Of a DNA stretch of 64,000 nt, positions 63,046 to 64,000 are shown in pieces. The notes under the pieces are model-generated. The model searched no databases. It saw nothing but the letters and a program-made list of their open reading frames with translations, and was not told where the DNA came from. Source of the DNA: Motacilla alba alba (taxonomy: Eukaryota; Chordata; Aves; Passeriformes; Motacillidae); assembly GCF_015832195.1 (NCBI RefSeq), contig NC_052021.1, positions 27,364,286-27,428,285 on the forward strand, given 5' to 3'. The position numbers were made by a program, and so were the translations under genes. Positions within the stretch are counted from its first letter, which is position 1, and every line of letters begins with the position of its first letter.

Positions 63046-63500
63046 AGTTCACAAGAAAATTGATGTATTTTTAGATGAAGTGGGGTCAGTGACACTTTGT
63101 TTTCCTACCGGGAATATTTAAATATAAATCTATATATTAATCATTGTTCTCCAATGGCACTTTTTACCAGTTCTGTGATGGTGTAGCTCATCAGTCCCTT
63201 TCCAGCTCTCCGTATGAATGCTTGCTTGTATTTCCAAGGCAAAATTTCATCTCTTTTCAAATAAATCTGGCGGTATTAGAACCCGCTTCTCCCGACTTCT
63301 CCGTGCTGCTTCTTCTCTACCAGTGAATCACAAACCCAGGGATTTTTTATTCGATTTATCCGGGTGCCGGACAGCTCCGTGTAACACAAAAAAAGAAGAA
63401 AGAAAAAAAGAAACACTTCTGTGGGATGTAAACATACCGGAGGCGAGTAGCTATTTAAAGAACAGCAAAACTGTACTAAAGCAGTGCAGGACTTTATCTT

Positions 63501-63514
63501 TCTTTCTTTCTTTT
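63501..63514 (+). repeat. Short (CTTT)n tract
   Basis: Three to four CTTT units followed by a T run. Simple sequence only. Confidence 0.85.
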
Positions 63515-63585
63515 TTGGGCATTTTTCCCCTCTCTAGGATGGTGTAATAGTGGGGGACCAGGGGTAAATGTGGTTGATGCAAACC

Positions 63586-63593
63586 ATGCAAAT
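63586..63593 (+). promoter_or_regulatory. POU octamer motif
   Basis: Exact ATGCAAAT, part of the same cluster as 57671, 59464, 62278 and 63038. Confidence 0.45.
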
Positions 63594-63659
63594 TGTGTGC
63601 ACAGACATACAGACGCTGAACCCCCCTAAAAGAGAAACCCTTTTTTATTTTCATCAGAA

Positions 63660-64000
63660 CTTTGCCATCTGTATGTACAGCAGAGGTTCCCTGGCACCAG
63701 AGGTCAAATTCACACCCTCTTCGAACAAAACTCTAATTTAGATTGTTCATCTAAGGGTTGATAATGGTATTAGGGGGCCAGTGGGGTGGTCAGTGGGAGC
63801 TGTAGATTAGCGCAGTAGCCCTGGCGGCTTTACCTAGACCCCCGTGATTCATTGGCCAGATTAACTGTCACATCTGTCATTTTATCCCTTTTAGTTCTCC
63901 CCTTTTTACCACATTTAAAATAAGAAAGACGGGGTGTGTGTGGTGCGGGGGGGAGAAAGTGAATTTTAAAAAGTGTCTTCCCAAGGACAAATTTTGGTGA
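63660..64000. promoter_or_regulatory. Candidate conserved block with PBX/MEIS motifs
   Basis: A repeat-free block that contains TGATTCAT (63845-63852, fitting the PBX-HOX consensus TGATTNAT) and two CTGTCA MEIS/PREP sites (63865-63870 and 63874-63879) within 35 nt, plus a GATAATGG segment near 63761. It runs to the edge of the window, so the full element may be longer. Regulatory function is inferred. Confidence 0.4.

Noticed and set aside
1..64000. CRISPR arrays, operons, tRNA or rRNA genes, prokaryotic or viral gene sets
   Set aside because: No regularly spaced direct repeats, no dense coding, and no tRNA-like or rRNA sequence seen. The CR1 and the overall texture indicate a vertebrate nuclear genome.

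Overview
This window looks like non-coding DNA from a bird nuclear genome. The best evidence is a 5'-truncated CR1 LINE at about 33.80-34.29 kb that ends in the octamer-type 3' tail typical of avian and reptilian CR1. It is supported by scarce interspersed repeats, no SINE-rich or ERV-rich stretches, moderately AT-rich sequence with CpG depletion, and short poly(A)/poly(T), TG and AAAT tracts. I cannot name the species or the locus. No open reading frame in the window encodes a protein I recognise. The longest frames (about 190-200 codons) have low-complexity or random-looking translations, no domain, and lengths close to what chance gives in 64 kb. I therefore annotate no confident protein-coding gene. 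The only exon-like patch is a small GC-rich island at 2.30-2.45 kb, and it is weak.

Layout. From 1 to about 14 kb the sequence is ordinary intergenic or intronic. It carries the GC-rich patch, a well-preserved palindromic DNA-transposon remnant (2,810-2,986) with a possible degraded relative of its centre at 12.2 kb, two degraded MIR-like SINEs (about 3.63-3.77 and 11.52-11.72 kb), a TG microsatellite, and a CpG-containing possible conserved block at 7.3-7.66 kb. A second possible conserved block with a perfect kappaB palindrome lies at 14.1-14.5 kb. From 14.5 to 53 kb I see mostly featureless sequence with isolated elements: an NRF1-type CpG palindrome at 16.6 kb, the CR1 at 34 kb, a degraded hAT/MITE-like element at 46.9-47.2 kb and a TG repeat at 51.4 kb.

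From about 53.3 kb to the end the texture changes. The sequence becomes AT-rich but holds islands of high-complexity sequence with retained CpGs, many homeodomain-type TAAT cores, five exact POU octamers within the last 6.4 kb, and two HOX/PBX plus MEIS/PREP-like composite motifs. With no genes or young repeats, this is how a regulatory desert of conserved non-coding elements near a developmental gene typically looks. That reading is inference from texture and motifs. A multi-species alignment would decide it. I found no CRISPR array, operon, tRNA, rRNA or previously undescribed protein system, and I do not claim one.
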